Assembly (NCBI RefSeq): GCF_000152705.1
Contig: NZ_CH672413.1
Location: forward strand, 2,546,139-2,610,138
Direction: 5' to 3'
DNA length: 64,000 nt
Origin: Janibacter sp. HTCC2649
GTDB taxonomy: Bacteria > Actinomycetota > Actinomycetes > Actinomycetales > Dermatophilaceae
Numbering within the stretch: position 1 is the first letter of the stretch; each line of letters begins with the position of its first letter. Shown in pieces: positions 43,732 to 53,125 of the stretch. The position numbers and the translations under genes were made by a program. The notes under the pieces were generated by a model. It saw nothing but the letters and a program-made list of their open reading frames with translations, made no database searches and was not told where the DNA came from.

Positions 43732-44086
43732 CCGGCCCGTCGGTCGCGCGGGTGGGTTCCACCGGTTCGGTGGACTCGGTGGGTTCCGTCAACAGATCGG
43801 GTATGCCGCCCGCTCCCGTTCCGTCCGCCGGCCCACCTTCGCGGGTGGGTCCGGGCTTCTTGCGCCGGCGGGCCTTGGCCTTCTCCTTGGCGTCGAGGAG
43901 TGCGTCCGTGGCGGCTCCACCGAACTCGTCTTCCTCATCCGCGTCGCCACCGCCCCCCGCACCCCTGCTTCGTGCCGCGAGAGCGTCGGAGGCACTGGCC
44001 GGGCGCGGACGTCGCGGCTCCTGCCGTCCGGCGAGCTCGGACTCACCCGGCGTGCTCTCGGTGGTGCGCCCCTTCGGCCGGGTCAT
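43724..44086 (-). CDS. Low-complexity charged hypothetical protein
   Basis: Unknown protein of 120 residues. It is rich in Arg, Glu, Gly, Pro and Thr (ARSRGAGGGGDADEEDEFGG, AKEKAKARRRKKPGPTREGG) and probably disordered, with a predicted helix at ATDALLDAKEKAKARRRKK. It starts at ATG 44086, overlapping the stop of the 43-residue membrane protein by ATGA, and its stop overlaps the Asp-box gene. It could be a linker or adaptor within the block; no homologous family is recognised. Confidence 0.6.
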   Translation of the reverse strand: MTRPKGRTTESTPGESELAGRQEPRRPRPASASDALAARSRGAGGGGDADEEDEFGGAATDALLDAKEKAKARRRKKPGPTREGGPADGTGAGGIPDLLTEPTESTEPVEPTRATDGPGG

Positions 44087-44214
44087 GGACGCGCGACCTT
44101 TTCGGGTCTCGCCCGCCACGCCTTCACACGGGACTTCACGGCGTTCCAGGCCTCGACGATGACGATCACGATGGGGATGAGGAGGACGGGGTATTCCTCG
44201 AAGAACGGTTCCAT
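44083..44214 (-). CDS. Small single-pass membrane protein (43 aa)
   Basis: MEPFFEEYPVLLIPIVIVIV followed by EAWNAVKSRVKAWRARPEKV: one transmembrane helix with an acidic outer end and a basic, amphipathic cytoplasmic tail. AAAGGA lies 6 bases before the ATG, a good ribosome binding site. It is translationally coupled to the next gene by ATGA. It is the only obvious membrane protein in the giant-gene block and could anchor a complex. Separated from the propeller gene upstream by a REP-like element. Confidence 0.65.
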   Translation of the reverse strand: MEPFFEEYPVLLIPIVIVIVEAWNAVKSRVKAWRARPEKVARP

Positions 44215-44241
44215 GGCGGTCCTTTCGATGGGGCGGATTGT

Positions 44242-44315
44242 CGACTTCGTGCCCCGCACGGACACGAATAGGAGGCCTTCGGCCGAAGATCGTGTCCGTG
44301 CGGGGCACGAAGTCG
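44242..44315. repeat. REP-like inverted repeat, copy 5
   Basis: Arms 44242-44267 and 44290-44315 pair over 26 bp, the longest stem of the five copies; the 22-nt loop itself contains AGGCC-TTC-GGCC. It lies between the 1276-residue propeller gene and the 43-residue membrane protein gene, within a same-strand block, and may end or weaken the transcript there. Confidence 0.88.
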
Positions 44316-44320
44316 GTGTT

Positions 44321-47300
44321 CTAGGGGACGGCGGGGACTGTTGGGCGGGGGCCGAGGGCGACGACTCGGCACGCGGCATACGGCCACTGCCGGACGAGCT
44401 GGTCGACCGTGATGGGCAACGGGGCGATCGGGAGGATCGGGTTGTTGGGAGGCTCGACGTCGTCGTTGAACGAGCCGACGAGCGCGAGGAACACCACGGC
44501 GACCGGCGCCACGGCCGGGAGCGCCGGTGGCGTGAGGTCGACGTCGATCGAGATGGCCCGCGGGGTCCGGGCGTCGAGCGGCACGGTGAGTGGGATCCGC
44601 GCCGAGCCGTCGGGGAGTCGAGCGACCGTCCAGCCGGCTGGTGTCGGTCCGCCCTGCGCCGCCGAGGTCCAGGCCCGCGTGTGCAGGTCGACCACTCCAG
44701 CCACGGGTGCGGTGAGCCCGTCCGCGAGAGTGGGCACGAAGCGCCACAGCAGAACGGCCCACGCATCACCCGCCGCCACCGTCCGCGAGTCCCGGTGGTG
44801 CAGCAGCACGTCGACCGTCGACGGCTCCGAATAGACCGACCAGTTCGCACCCGAGAAGCCCGGCGGCACAACGCATTCCATGAGGTCGACCTCGCCCGCG
44901 GGCAGGGTCGGGACGGTCGGCGTGGACCAGGGCGGACGGCATACCGCGAAGGAACCGACGGGACCGGGAGCAACGGTGAGGTCAGGATTGAGCCGGGTTC
45001 CGACGATCGGGTCCCACAGCACTCGGTCGATGAACTGACCTGCCGGGAGCCCGAGACGGTTGCGTTCGATCGCGACGATCTCGCCCAGGGGCGCCGTCCA
45101 CTGCCCGGTCGGCACGATGTTGGGGTGTCGCCAGCGCAGGGCGGTCTGGAACTGCCACAGCTGATAGGGGTTGGGGACGCTGCCGACGTTGATCGGACCA
45201 CCGGGCCAGACGGGAGGCGCCGCCACGGGTACGCGCGGGCGGATGACGATGTCCGGACTGCTGTGCGCGGGCAGGGCGACGACGGGCGCCTGACGCGGGT
45301 CGGTCATCGGGGTCGGCAAGGTGCGGCGGTCGTCGTGGTTGTGGACCCGCACATAGGTCCGGCGCCGGGCGTCGTCGAGGAGGTCCACCTCCCACACCCC
45401 GCGTGACTGCACCGCGGCCCGCAGGATCCGTCGTCGGGTGGCCATCGGCGGGGGCGCGGCCGGCAGGGGCGGGACCGTGGGGTCGACCCAGATCCCGAGG
45501 TCCTGGACGCTCGTCTGCGGCAGGCCGTTGTCGAACAGGACCCAGTCGTGCAGGCCGGCGTCGTCATGGCGAGTGCCGTGCCAGACACCGGTCGCGGTCC
45601 CGACGTAGACCTGGTCCGGGTGGCCCGGGTCGACGACGGCGGCATACGCCGGGTCGAGGGGGCCGAGGACGCCCAGGGGGCCGGGCAGCGCACGCCGCAG
45701 ACCGGTGGCGCGGAACCGGTCGTCGGCGGAGGAGTACCACCAGACCGTCTCGCTGTCGTTGCCCAGCGTGCCGAGAGTCGTGACATAGAAGTCGTGGGTT
45801 CCGGGGACGGGCGCCACGTCGGAGATGACGTGGGTGCGCGGGATGAGCACCGAGCTCGCGCGCAGCGACCAGCGCTCGTCCACCCAGTTGCCGGAGGGCA
45901 GCTGCCGGTAGCGGACGATGCCGTTGTCAAAGGCGGCGAGCAGCTCGGTGGCCGAGACCCAGCGGACGGTGTGAACGCGAAGGTAGTTCGTCACCGGGGT
46001 GCCACCGCGCGGCACACCCCTGGTCGTTGCGGCGAGGTTGATGTCGGCTCCGGCCGCGGTGCGACGATCACCCGCGGAGGCGCCGGTCGCCGAGGTGTGG
46101 ACGGGCAGGACCCGCCAGGTGCACGGGGCGACTCCGCCAAGGTCGTCGGTGATCCAGACGCGGTTCGTCCCGAGGGCGATGCGGCCCCCGGCACCGTTGG
46201 CCACGGCGGAGGCACCGGAGTAGAACGACGACAGGTTGTTCTCGCGGTCGAGGGTGATCGTCGCCCAGTTCGGCTGGAGCGGCTGCCGCTGGAGCGGGTC
46301 GATGAACGATGCATGGTTGCCCTGCCACGCGCCCTGCACCTCCTGGGCGACGAGCACGTGGGGCTGGGTCGGGTGGAACGCCACCCCACCACCGTCTGCG
46401 GAGAACACCTGGTCCCACACCGTGTCGCCCGTGCGCACGAGGATCCCGTTGTCCTGCACGCCAATTGCCATGAACTGACCCGACACCGGGTGGCTCGCGA
46501 GGAAGCCGGCCTCGAGGGTGGCCAGACCATTGGCCCGGGCCGCGAAGGAGTGCGCCCGGCCACCCGCGGTCGACACGAAGACGCCGCCGTCGCACCCCAC
46601 CCAGACCGTGCGGGCACCGGGGGCGCCGACGAGGCGGATGACGTGCACGTCCGAGTGGACCGTGTTGCCGATGAGTCCGGCGTCGGTGGCGCCGTCGCCG
46701 GCGGGAGGTGCGCCGATGCGCGAGATACCCGGCGCGGCCACGACGGTCTGAGCGGCCTGGACATCGACCGCCCACAGGGACGCGACCCAGCCGCCCACTC
46801 CGGTGGGCGAGAAGGCACTGCCTCCGTAGTAGAGGCGGTCGACGGTGCTGTCGGCGGTGCCATCGAGGTCCTGCGCGGCCGGCACCGGCGCCCGGTCCAC
46901 GACGATGCACTGGTCGTAGTTGCTCTGGCCCGTGACGAAGCAGTCCAGCACGTTGTTGAGAGCGACCGCGACGGGTGGATTCAGGGTGGCGTCCGCGATC
47001 TGGAGGATGTTCGCCGGCCCAGCGGAGGCGAAGAGCGCGTAGATCCGGTTGCCAGCGGCGCGAGCGAGCGAGATCCGGTCATCGACGAAGACGGTGGCCG
47101 GGCCCAGGCTCGGCACCGGCGCCACGGTGGCCGCGGCGTTGTCGCTCGTGACCAGACCGAAGCCGTCAACTGCCAGGACGAGCCGGCCCCCGGGGAGCCA
47201 GAGAGCATCGGTCCAGACCGGGGCGGCGGGCCAGCCGGCCGGGGCGGGCGGAACCGTCCAGGCCAGCGCGCACGGCGTCCACTGATAGGTGCCGCGGGCC

Positions 47301-48151
47301 GGGAAGCCGCCAGCCGCCGGGACGGCCTGGCGCACGCCGACGAAGAGTCCGGCCGAGGTGGCCGCGATGATCCGGTGGGTCCGCGGCCCGGACGTCGCAC
47401 CCGCGTCCGTCGCGGGGTCATGGACGATCCGATAGATGCGCGCCCCCTCGAAGGTCGCCAGAGCGTTGACGTCCGGTTCCCACGGGTCGTCGTGCGTGGC
47501 GGCCAGGGTCACGGGTCCGACCGCCGACAGCACCCCGATCCCGCCCTGCGCGGCACCCGAGTGCGACGGACTGGCCGACACCTCACCGGTGCCGACGATC
47601 ACGAGGTCGTGCGCCGCGTCCACGCCGAAGACCACCTCGACACAGCCGATGGTCAAGGCATTGGTGCGGCCCCCGGCGGTGCGACTCCGCATGACCCACC
47701 CGCCGACGGGAGCCCAGGTCGAGCCGGCGTCCTCGGTGTACCAGAGGCCACCGTTGCCGGACGCGGCATAGGCACGCAGTCCGTTGGTCGACACGGCGAG
47801 GTCGTTGATGCGGCCGGTGACGCGCGGCCTGCTCGTCGCCTGACCGAAGCGCACGACCGAGGGCCCGATGGGCACCCACCGGCCAGCGGCGGTGTTCGAC
47901 GGTGCGGCGAGGGGGTCGGGCCCTCGCCGTCCGCCGCGTCGGGGAGCGGCCTGGGCGGACTCCAACCGCTCGAGGGCGTCGGCGAGCGCGGCCCGGTCGG
48001 GTTGGCCGCGCATGGTCTCGCGCCACGCCTGACGTCGACGGGCGTTGCCCCGCTTGATGGCCTTGGCGGCAGCGCGCGTGGCCTCCGGGGCCTCGGCGAC
48101 CGGAGCGTCGGCGGCGGCGTCGGCAGCTGGGCCGGTGTCGTTGTCGGTCAT
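44321..48151 (-). CDS. Giant-operon gene E: 1276-residue Asp-box/VPS10-like beta-propeller protein
   Basis: Large protein with no signal peptide. Residues 1-80 are Ala/Arg/Asp-rich and helical (AAAKAIKRGNARRRQAWRET). From about 90 to 930 a series of beta-propeller blades is visible, with an Asp-box at LWYTEDAGSTWAPVGGW and further blades such as VWVGCDGGVFVSTAGGRAHS, IGVQDNGILVRTGDTVWDQV and YVGTATGVWHGTRHDD, like sortilin/BNR propellers. The last ~330 residues (PNPYQLWQFQTALRWRHP, PTGQWTAPLGEIVAIERN) form a separate C-terminal part of unknown kind. ATG 48151 overlaps the upstream stop (ATGA). Function unknown; a binding or scaffold role is plausible. Confidence 0.75.
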   Translation of the reverse strand: MTDNDTGPAADAAADAPVAEAPEATRAAAKAIKRGNARRRQAWRETMRGQPDRAALADALERLESAQAAPRRGGRRGPDPLAAPSNTAAGRWVPIGPSVVRFGQATSRPRVTGRINDLAVSTNGLRAYAASGNGGLWYTEDAGSTWAPVGGWVMRSRTAGGRTNALTIGCVEVVFGVDAAHDLVIVGTGEVSASPSHSGAAQGGIGVLSAVGPVTLAATHDDPWEPDVNALATFEGARIYRIVHDPATDAGATSGPRTHRIIAATSAGLFVGVRQAVPAAGGFPARGTYQWTPCALAWTVPPAPAGWPAAPVWTDALWLPGGRLVLAVDGFGLVTSDNAAATVAPVPSLGPATVFVDDRISLARAAGNRIYALFASAGPANILQIADATLNPPVAVALNNVLDCFVTGQSNYDQCIVVDRAPVPAAQDLDGTADSTVDRLYYGGSAFSPTGVGGWVASLWAVDVQAAQTVVAAPGISRIGAPPAGDGATDAGLIGNTVHSDVHVIRLVGAPGARTVWVGCDGGVFVSTAGGRAHSFAARANGLATLEAGFLASHPVSGQFMAIGVQDNGILVRTGDTVWDQVFSADGGGVAFHPTQPHVLVAQEVQGAWQGNHASFIDPLQRQPLQPNWATITLDRENNLSSFYSGASAVANGAGGRIALGTNRVWITDDLGGVAPCTWRVLPVHTSATGASAGDRRTAAGADINLAATTRGVPRGGTPVTNYLRVHTVRWVSATELLAAFDNGIVRYRQLPSGNWVDERWSLRASSVLIPRTHVISDVAPVPGTHDFYVTTLGTLGNDSETVWWYSSADDRFRATGLRRALPGPLGVLGPLDPAYAAVVDPGHPDQVYVGTATGVWHGTRHDDAGLHDWVLFDNGLPQTSVQDLGIWVDPTVPPLPAAPPPMATRRRILRAAVQSRGVWEVDLLDDARRRTYVRVHNHDDRRTLPTPMTDPRQAPVVALPAHSSPDIVIRPRVPVAAPPVWPGGPINVGSVPNPYQLWQFQTALRWRHPNIVPTGQWTAPLGEIVAIERNRLGLPAGQFIDRVLWDPIVGTRLNPDLTVAPGPVGSFAVCRPPWSTPTVPTLPAGEVDLMECVVPPGFSGANWSVYSEPSTVDVLLHHRDSRTVAAGDAWAVLLWRFVPTLADGLTAPVAGVVDLHTRAWTSAAQGGPTPAGWTVARLPDGSARIPLTVPLDARTPRAISIDVDLTPPALPAVAPVAVVFLALVGSFNDDVEPPNNPILPIAPLPITVDQLVRQWPYAACRVVALGPRPTVPAVP

Positions 48152-51100
48152 GGCGCACCTCCCGCAGGCGCGGACCCCGGAGCACCGGGCACGGGCTTGG
48201 GCGTCACCCGGATCCAGCCCTCCTGCGCCTCGTGCGGCATCGGCGGGAGGTAGGCCGACGTCGACGCCGCGATGATCGGGTCATCGCGCCACGTCAGCGG
48301 CCCCGTCCGCCGGGTGAACTGCTGGTCCGGCCCGAACGACGCCACCTTGGGCAGCCGGATCTGGGCCGGGTCGACGAGCACGGGCCCGGTCCGCAGTGAC
48401 GGCACGAGCCGCCGCAGCCCGGGGCTCACCCACTCGTCGGCCAGCGCCAGCGACTTGCGCGGCAGGATCCCCGACGTGAGGTGCACCTTGCCACCGGGGA
48501 GCATGAGGATCGTGAGCCGTCGGGTCTCGCCGACACGGACCTCGACGGTGTCCTCGAGCTCGAGATAGGGGTGCTCGAGAGGCCGCACCGCCGGCACTCC
48601 GTTGTCGCCGAGAAGCCCGAGCTGGCCGCGGTGCCGACCGCTGTCGAGCGCCACGCCGGCCACGACCTTGTCGACGACGTGGAAGTGCGTGTAGTCGTCA
48701 TCGACGAAGAAGCCGAGCACCGCATCATCACTGCGCCCGAGCTCACCGATCCGGACCGGGAACCGGTACTTGGACAATTCGGCGTATGCCGCGTGGCGCG
48801 CCGCGACCGCGTCACCTCCGCCTCCTCCCGCGGTGACCGTCACCTCGTCGACGTCGTCAGGGGCGTCGAGTCGCAGGGTGGCGCGGACGACGGCGATGGG
48901 CCGACCGACGAGCCCGGCGATCGTCGGGGTGCCGAGCGCGGAGAACGCATCGACCGTCCACAGCGTCGAGTCGACGGCCCGCAGCAACGCGGTGAGGGCG
49001 CTGGACTCGCCCGGTGCTTCGGCGGCGTGACGGCCGGCGATGTCCGCCCGCACGACGCCATCCGCAAACAGACCAATGTGTTGGGCGTGGGTCGGCAGCG
49101 CCGTGAGCGGCCCGGCATCGGGAGGGATCGGCCGACCGGGCGCGGGTTCCCACGTCACGGCATCACTCACCGAGTCGTGGGTCAGCTCGCCGATCGGGTC
49201 GCCGTTGCGGTCGAAGACCTCGAGCGACTCGTCCATGTGGTCGGGCAGCAGGTAGCCGCACACCGGGTTGATTGCCACGTCGGCATGCACCTGGTCGACC
49301 CACGCCTCGAGCGCCGTCGCCGGGTCCGCCTCGAGCGGGTGCGCCGGGTCGACGAGCCGGAAGAGCCAGCGGGCAGCGTTCTGGATGCGCGGGGTGAGGC
49401 GCAGCTCACCGGGCGTCCCGGTGTCGAGCTGCGTCGTCGTCAGCACGTCATCCACCGGCACCTTGAGGGTGCGACCGAACGCGTCGACGAGCCGCAGCTC
49501 CACGATCGTCGCCGTGCCACCGAAGATCGGCACGGGCACCTGGTCGGCCACCGGCTTCTTGGTGCCCTCGTCGCGTACGACGATCCCCTCGTAGCGGATC
49601 CCGAGCAGTTGCTCCCGCAGTCCGTCGAGCGACGCGGACGCGAGGTCGAGCGGGTCGAGGAGGTTCGCGAGATCGCCCAGCGCGACTTCGTCGGCGTCCT
49701 CGAGCTGGGAGCTCGACGGATCGGCCTCGTCCCGTCGGTTCTCCGCATCGAGCCACTCGCGAATGCCCTCGGAAAGCGCATCCCCGACGCCGCGATGCAG
49801 AGGTGAGCGACCGGCATACGCACGGGTGATCGGTGAGGAGGCCTGTGCGCCAGCGAGATCGGTCGAGCCCAGCTCCCACCCGTCGAGCGACGCGTCACCG
49901 TCGAGGCGCACCCGCCACTCGAGGAAGAGCGGGACCCAGGGCTGCCGCCAGTTCGTGATCGCGACCGGGCTCGGTGGCGTTCCGTGAAGGACGCTGTATG
50001 CCGCGAGCTCGGCGGCGCTGTCGACTGCCGCTGGGCTGCGGCGCTGGGCCGCACGGACCCAGTTCACCCTGCCCTCGTCGTCGGCGGCCCGCCGGACCCC
50101 GGAGTCGGCCCGGTGGGCGATCTCGGTGAGCGCGCCGATTCCGGTGCCGTCATAGGCCGCGTCCGCGCCATGGATGCGGGCCAGCTCGGCGACGAGGCGG
50201 ACGTGGACCGGGCCGAGCTCCTTGCGGTTCGTCGCGCCGGCCGCCGCGAGCCAACCGTGGTGGTAGCCGTCGAGGAGCGTTGCCTCGCGCACGATCCGCG
50301 TCACCTCGGGAGGGATGGCGCCGTTGCCGAGGGTCGGGACGACGATCGCGCCCTCGACGACGCCCTCGCTCGCCGACACCACTTCACCGGGGTAGCGGCA
50401 ACGGAGCAACCCGCCGTCGTGGAGGCCGTCGCCGTGGTGGCGCTGGTTCGGCTTGACCCCGGAGATGGCGACCATGAGCGGTGCCGGGCGGTAGCGACGC
50501 GGCGGCGCCTTGGGCACGGTGCGCGCGGTCGGCCCCGCGGGTGGTGCGCTCGCGGACGGCGACGGTCGTGGGGTGCCGAAGCGGGTCTTGCGCTGGTTCT
50601 TCATCGCATCGACGGTGACGAGGCGCTCCGCGAACGCTCCGTCGGCGCGGGCCTTGGTCGTGCGCTCCGCCGCGAAGATCCGCACCCCCTGGGTGAACTC
50701 GACCTTGACGTCCTCATAGTCGGAGCCGGCCATCGCCCCGCGTCCCTTGCGGCCCACGCGGGTCGGGCCAAAGGGTGACGAGTCCTCGGCGCGCACGACG
50801 TCTTCGTGGCTGCCCTCGACCGGAGGTCCGGAGAGCGACCAGAAGCCGTCGGCGTGCTCGCGTTCCTCGAGGTCGGCGAGCCCGTCCTGGGCTCCGAGCT
50901 CGGCGAGGGTTCCTCCGGTGAAGGCGGCGACGAGCCGCTCGGAGAACTGCCGCTGCTCCGGGGTGAGACCGAGCCCGGCGGCGAGTCCCGGTGCGGCGAA
51001 CGCGGCCGCGACGTCGTCGAGGTCGAGCCCGGCCGAGGCACCCAGGTCCTCCGAGGCCGGCCGCTCGTCGAGGCCATCGGCGGTGCCGTCGATGGGGACG

Positions 51101-52107
51101 CCGAGGACGCTTCCGTGGCACAGGGCGTGATAGCGCGTGGGGGCGATGCCGATGAACGTCCGCTCCGTGGCGCGCACCGGGAGCCCGGCCGTGGGCGCGA
51201 GGTCCTCCTCCTGCACGGTCGTGGTGCCGTACTTCCGCACCATGGTCATCGGCGTCGACCCACCCGCCGACGTCAGACCCATCCTGCGGACGAGCGTGTT
51301 GACCCGCGGGTCCGGCGGCTCGTCCCAGGAGTCCTCGCCCTCGAGACCGAGCGCCCAGCCGAGCTCGCCCATGATCCGCTTGAGATCGGTGGGCCCCGTG
51401 GCCGCCGCGAGCGGGTCGCCGGAGCTTCCGCTCCACCACCCCGCCACCGTGTATGCCGCCCTGCCCCCGTCCCAGCCCTGCGGCGCCGCAGGCGCCAGGC
51501 CGGCAAGGTCGGTCAGCGGGTCGTGGAGGGCAAAACGGTTGCGAGACGCGGCATACGCCGCTGTCCAGAGGGGTGACCCACCACGGAACCCGTCGAGCGG
51601 CACGAAGGTCTCCGCCTCGGGCGCGGAGGTGGCCGCGCCGGAGTAGTCGAGCAGTGAGGTGACGACTCCCGTGATCGCGTCGATGACCCAGCCGGTGACG
51701 TGGATCGAGCGCGAGCCGACGGGGTAGAGGTGGCGGATGACGACCCAGCGGTCGGGGAGGGCGGGGAGCTTGAGGTCGCCCGTCGTGGCCTCGGTCGCCC
51801 CGCGGAGGAGCGCATCCGGCATGGCCCAGTGCAGGTGGACCCCGGCCGCGAGCGGAGTGCCGGGATCGAAGGGCGCGACGTCACCGGTCCGCCCGGCCAC
51901 CGCGACGACCGGGTCACTGCCGCCGGTCGGTGCCACGAAGGCCTGGACGTCGACGGGGACGAGGATGCGGCGGTCGCGCGGGAGGTGCTTGTCCCAGGTC
52001 TCGAACGTCGCGAGGTCGACCTCGGCGGCGGCCAGTGCGGCCCAGCGTTGGCTGTAGGCGAGGTCCTTGAGGACGGTGCCCGAGACCTTGAAGGGGATGT
52101 CGCTCAT
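48148..52107 (-). CDS. Giant-operon gene D: 1319-residue conserved protein of unknown function
   Basis: Acidic protein without signal peptide or membrane segment. Near residues 85-130 are GVHLHWAMPDALLRG and LPALPDRWVVIRHL, a pair of motifs that I have seen together in large uncharacterised bacterial proteins; the 'HLHW-PDAL...P.RW.V.R' pattern suggests a shared N-terminal domain. The middle has a Pro/Ser/Ala-rich linker around 520-540 (PRPSPSASAPPAGPTARTVP) and helical parts later. The C-terminal third is beta-rich. ATG 52107 (GAGGTGG 6 bases upstream) is preferred to GTG 52116. It overlaps gene E by ATGA and lies 10 bp after gene C. Confidence 0.72.
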   Translation of the reverse strand: MSDIPFKVSGTVLKDLAYSQRWAALAAAEVDLATFETWDKHLPRDRRILVPVDVQAFVAPTGGSDPVVAVAGRTGDVAPFDPGTPLAAGVHLHWAMPDALLRGATEATTGDLKLPALPDRWVVIRHLYPVGSRSIHVTGWVIDAITGVVTSLLDYSGAATSAPEAETFVPLDGFRGGSPLWTAAYAASRNRFALHDPLTDLAGLAPAAPQGWDGGRAAYTVAGWWSGSSGDPLAAATGPTDLKRIMGELGWALGLEGEDSWDEPPDPRVNTLVRRMGLTSAGGSTPMTMVRKYGTTTVQEEDLAPTAGLPVRATERTFIGIAPTRYHALCHGSVLGVPIDGTADGLDERPASEDLGASAGLDLDDVAAAFAAPGLAAGLGLTPEQRQFSERLVAAFTGGTLAELGAQDGLADLEEREHADGFWSLSGPPVEGSHEDVVRAEDSSPFGPTRVGRKGRGAMAGSDYEDVKVEFTQGVRIFAAERTTKARADGAFAERLVTVDAMKNQRKTRFGTPRPSPSASAPPAGPTARTVPKAPPRRYRPAPLMVAISGVKPNQRHHGDGLHDGGLLRCRYPGEVVSASEGVVEGAIVVPTLGNGAIPPEVTRIVREATLLDGYHHGWLAAAGATNRKELGPVHVRLVAELARIHGADAAYDGTGIGALTEIAHRADSGVRRAADDEGRVNWVRAAQRRSPAAVDSAAELAAYSVLHGTPPSPVAITNWRQPWVPLFLEWRVRLDGDASLDGWELGSTDLAGAQASSPITRAYAGRSPLHRGVGDALSEGIREWLDAENRRDEADPSSSQLEDADEVALGDLANLLDPLDLASASLDGLREQLLGIRYEGIVVRDEGTKKPVADQVPVPIFGGTATIVELRLVDAFGRTLKVPVDDVLTTTQLDTGTPGELRLTPRIQNAARWLFRLVDPAHPLEADPATALEAWVDQVHADVAINPVCGYLLPDHMDESLEVFDRNGDPIGELTHDSVSDAVTWEPAPGRPIPPDAGPLTALPTHAQHIGLFADGVVRADIAGRHAAEAPGESSALTALLRAVDSTLWTVDAFSALGTPTIAGLVGRPIAVVRATLRLDAPDDVDEVTVTAGGGGGDAVAARHAAYAELSKYRFPVRIGELGRSDDAVLGFFVDDDYTHFHVVDKVVAGVALDSGRHRGQLGLLGDNGVPAVRPLEHPYLELEDTVEVRVGETRRLTILMLPGGKVHLTSGILPRKSLALADEWVSPGLRRLVPSLRTGPVLVDPAQIRLPKVASFGPDQQFTRRTGPLTWRDDPIIAASTSAYLPPMPHEAQEGWIRVTPKPVPGAPGSAPAGGAP

Positions 52108-52117
52108 CGTCGCCACC

Positions 52118-53125
52118 TCAGCCCGGGTTCTTCATGGAGACGAACGTCTTGGTGACGTGGGCGGCATACGAGATGGCCGGTTGGAAGACCGTGCCGATCG
52201 GGACGTTGCCCGGCTGGGTCTCGGCATCGCCGAAGACCTGGCGCCAGGGGAAACGGATGAGCTGGAGGGCGTACTCCGCGGAGTCGAGGCCGTCTCCCGC
52301 GCCCGTGTTGGGGTGCTTGGGGAGGGCGAGCTCCTTCTCGATGGCCTGGATGTCGACGACCCCCGCCGCACCATCGGCCCGGAACGGCACGGTCACCCTC
52401 TGGGTGGCGAGGGGCTTGAGATCCTCGAAGGTGTTGCGGTCTCGCGGCTGGAACGTCGCCGTGAGCTGGCTGCCGCTCGGCGTGACATCGAACCCGAACT
52501 GCACGCCCTGGCGCGGCTCCTCGATGTGGACGACGGCGGGGACGCCGTCGAAGAGGACGAGCAGGACGGCGGGGGCCAGTCGCTCCATGCGGAGCAGGCG
52601 CATGCGGCGTGGGTCGACCTCGGGATAGGTCGCGTCGTCGGCCTCGGCCGGGTCGACGGAGAAGGCGCGGACATGGAGCCCGGGCCAGCCCGAGACCGCG
52701 CGGCTGCGCAGGATGAACCCGCTCACGGCCTCGACGCTGCCGGCGAAGCGGGGGCTGCCGGGTTCGCGGCGGGCGTTGCGCTCCTCGACGTCGAGCTCGT
52801 CGCGGACCGCGTCGTACTGAGCGGTGAGCTGCACCCGGTCGTCGCTGTTGACGGTGCCTGCCGAGAGGGCGCCCTGGACGATGGCATCGGTCCAGCGGCG
52901 GTCGAGATAGAACCAGCGGATCGACTCCTCGGGAAGGAGCTCGGTGTCGGCGACGAGGTTGGCGAACGGCACCCCTTCGAGGAGGCGCAGCCGCACGAGC
53001 CAGCGACGGAGCTCGGCCGGGATGGCACCGGGTGCGTCGTCGTCGAGTGGAGGATCCGTCACATCGACCGTGGCCGCATAGAGCTTGGGCAGGTCCTCCA
53101 TCAGGTGCTTGACCTCGATGATCAT
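52118..53125 (-). CDS. Giant-operon gene C: 335-residue conserved protein of unknown function
   Basis: Soluble acidic protein. The N-terminal 150 residues are helical with a striking block ELLPEESIRWFYLDRRWTDA followed by IVQGALSAGTVN, which looks like a conserved family signature ('LPxESIRxFYLDxxWxDAxxxGAxS'). The C-terminal half is beta-rich (VVHIEEPRQGVQFGFDVTPS) and ends in a short ISYAAHVTKTFVSMKNPG. Both ends are tightly packed: the start overlaps gene B by ATGA and the stop is 10 bp before gene D. Probably a structural or chaperone component of the same complex. Confidence 0.72.
   Translation of the reverse strand: MIIEVKHLMEDLPKLYAATVDVTDPPLDDDAPGAIPAELRRWLVRLRLLEGVPFANLVADTELLPEESIRWFYLDRRWTDAIVQGALSAGTVNSDDRVQLTAQYDAVRDELDVEERNARREPGSPRFAGSVEAVSGFILRSRAVSGWPGLHVRAFSVDPAEADDATYPEVDPRRMRLLRMERLAPAVLLVLFDGVPAVVHIEEPRQGVQFGFDVTPSGSQLTATFQPRDRNTFEDLKPLATQRVTVPFRADGAAGVVDIQAIEKELALPKHPNTGAGDGLDSAEYALQLIRFPWRQVFGDAETQPGNVPIGTVFQPAISYAAHVTKTFVSMKNPG

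Noticed and set aside
45548-48253. Plus-strand frame of 901 codons opposite gene E
   Set aside because: Rich in Arg, Asp, Gly and Val with no motifs, antisense to a propeller protein with Asp-box repeats. The minus-strand gene is also linked by ATGA overlap.
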